From JAGXTF01 sp038317095 (GTDB lineage: Bacteria > Bacteroidota > Bacteroidia > NS11-12g > UBA955): a DNA stretch of 8,646 bases. The notes beneath the pieces were generated by a model. That model worked only from the letters and a program-made list of their open reading frames with translations. It ran no database searches and had not been told where the DNA came from. This document shows positions 8,130-8,646 of the stretch, in pieces. Position 1 is the stretch's first letter. Every line of letters begins with the position of its first letter. The translations under genes and the position numbers were made by a program. The DNA lies in NCBI GenBank assembly GCA_038317095.1, contig JBBQBB010000089.1, positions 1-8,646 of the forward strand, given 5' to 3'.

Positions 8130-8166
8130 TTTATGTTATATATTCAGAATAAAATTGCCATCCACA

Positions 8167-8176
8167 GCAAATTTGC
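8167..8176. promoter_or_regulatory. Perfect 10-bp palindrome upstream of the small frame/kinase
   Basis: GCAAATTTGC is a perfect 10-bp palindrome about 50 bases upstream of the 48-codon frame. It is flanked by two direct copies of TTGCCA (8155-8160 and 8185-8190). Its place suits an operator, but a 10-bp palindrome in AT-rich DNA can arise by chance. Confidence 0.2.
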
Positions 8177-8265
8177 AAAAGGCTTTGCCATTCGTTTTAA
8201 ATTTCAAATTGTATTTTTTTTAAGGGATTCTAATATTTTTTTTCTTTTTTGTTGTCTTTTCATGC

Positions 8266-8273
8266 CAAATATA
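8266..8273 (-). promoter_or_regulatory. Possible Bacteroidota -7 promoter box for the small frame and kinase
   Basis: TATATTTG on the - strand matches TAnnTTTG exactly and lies about 150 bases upstream of the 48-codon frame, 30 bases after the stop of the beta-helix gene. No good TTG -33 element is found at 17-23 bases upstream, so this is half a promoter. If used, it would give a leader of roughly 140 bases. Confidence 0.3.
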
Positions 8274-8302
8274 AAATATCTATGAACCCTATTTTTCTTA
8301 TT

Positions 8303-8646
8303 TTATTGGCAAATATTATTTCCTGTATTTCCGGTGTGGGTGTTGCCAGATTCTGTTAAAACACTGCTTGCATCTTTTGCCATGCCGCAACCTGCACTGT
8401 TTTGAATGTTGCAATTTGTTACAGTTACTCTACCTGTGTTTCCAGATTGGGTAATCAATCCAATATTGGCAGCACTTAAGCCAGTAAACATACTTTGTCC
8501 GCCACCATTGGACACGGTGCAATAGCTCAATTCGTTTCTTGTATCCGATGAGTTAAATAAAATACCTTTCCAAGTTCCTTTTGAATTTACAACCCCTTGA
8601 AAATTAATTATTTTTTGAGCCGTTCCTTTGGCAATTAAATAGCCTG
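8303..8646 (-). CDS. Parallel beta-helix repeat protein, C-terminal end (5' end outside window)
   Basis: The frame is open on the - strand from the window edge to TAA at 8305-8303 and shows the last 113 residues. It begins GYLIAKGTAQKIINFQG, then GTWKGILF and NELSYCTVSNGGG, followed by NxG-spaced rungs (NIGLITQSGN, VTVTNCNIQNS). This is the pattern of secreted right-handed parallel beta-helix (PbH1) proteins: an AKGTA lead-in, a GxWKGI turn, then stacked rungs with inward Ile/Val/Cys. The TTG at 8530 is internal and not a start, as the match to the fold continues upstream of it. The protein stops right after the last rung (ending NNICQ), with no T9SS sorting tail or lipoprotein anchor at this end. 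Such proteins bind or cleave polysaccharides or act as adhesins; none of these can be chosen from this fragment. Confidence 0.82.
   Translation of the reverse strand, partial: GYLIAKGTAQKIINFQGVVNSKGTWKGILFNSSDTRNELSYCTVSNGGGQSMFTGLSAANIGLITQSGNTGRVTVTNCNIQNSAGCGMAKDASSVLTESGNTHTGNTGNNICQ

Noticed and set aside
8204..8263. A 19-codon lysine-rich frame on the - strand (begins MKRQQKRKK) just after the -7-like box.
   Set aside because: It is produced by the A-rich stretch, has no ribosome site, and its composition is what an A run gives by chance.
8221..8290. Inverted repeat AAGGGATTC (8222-8230) with GAACCCT (8284-8290), considered as a terminator.
   Set aside because: The arms need a bulge, the loop is more than 50 bases, and it does not form a compact hairpin.

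Overview
The window reads as an AT-rich Bacteroidota chromosome segment from an environmental, non-model lineage. Four things point there: a TonB-dependent outer membrane receptor with a terminal aromatic residue, a secreted protease ending in a type IX secretion (T9SS) sorting domain, a two-propeller/Y_Y_Y/LytS-type sensor kinase, and mostly absent Shine-Dalgarno sequences with TAnnTTTG promoter-like boxes. I cannot place it below phylum level from sequence reading alone.

Layout. On the + strand, 1-1704 is the 3' part of a TonB-dependent receptor gene whose start lies outside the window. It is followed 29 bp later by a complete gene (1734-4331) for a secreted C10-family (streptopain-like) cysteine protease with an inhibitory prodomain, two repeated beta-sandwich modules, a PPC-like domain and a T9SS sorting tail. 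Its last 16 bases overlap the start of a small lipoprotein gene (4316-4840). These three genes may form a co-directional surface module. Beyond 4840 the strand changes: 4944-7970 on the - strand encodes a 1008-residue sensor histidine kinase with a TTG start. Immediately upstream of it (1-base gap) is a previously easy-to-miss 48-codon reading frame (7972-8118) with an unusually good Shine-Dalgarno sequence. At the right edge, 8303-8646 on the - strand is the C-terminal end of a parallel beta-helix protein.

How the parts may work together. The + strand genes encode an outer membrane importer, an exported protease and a lipoprotein, which suits extracellular protein use, but the receptor's substrate is unknown. 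The kinase would sense a ligand in the periplasm and signal to a LytTR-type regulator, but no such regulator is in the window. I see no tRNA, rRNA, CRISPR, insertion sequence or clear mobile element. Most of the window is ordinary accessory Bacteroidota content. The points most worth a second look are the 48-codon frame coupled to the kinase, a G8 tract inside the protease gene where loss of one G gives an immediate stop, and the lipoprotein overlapping the protease.
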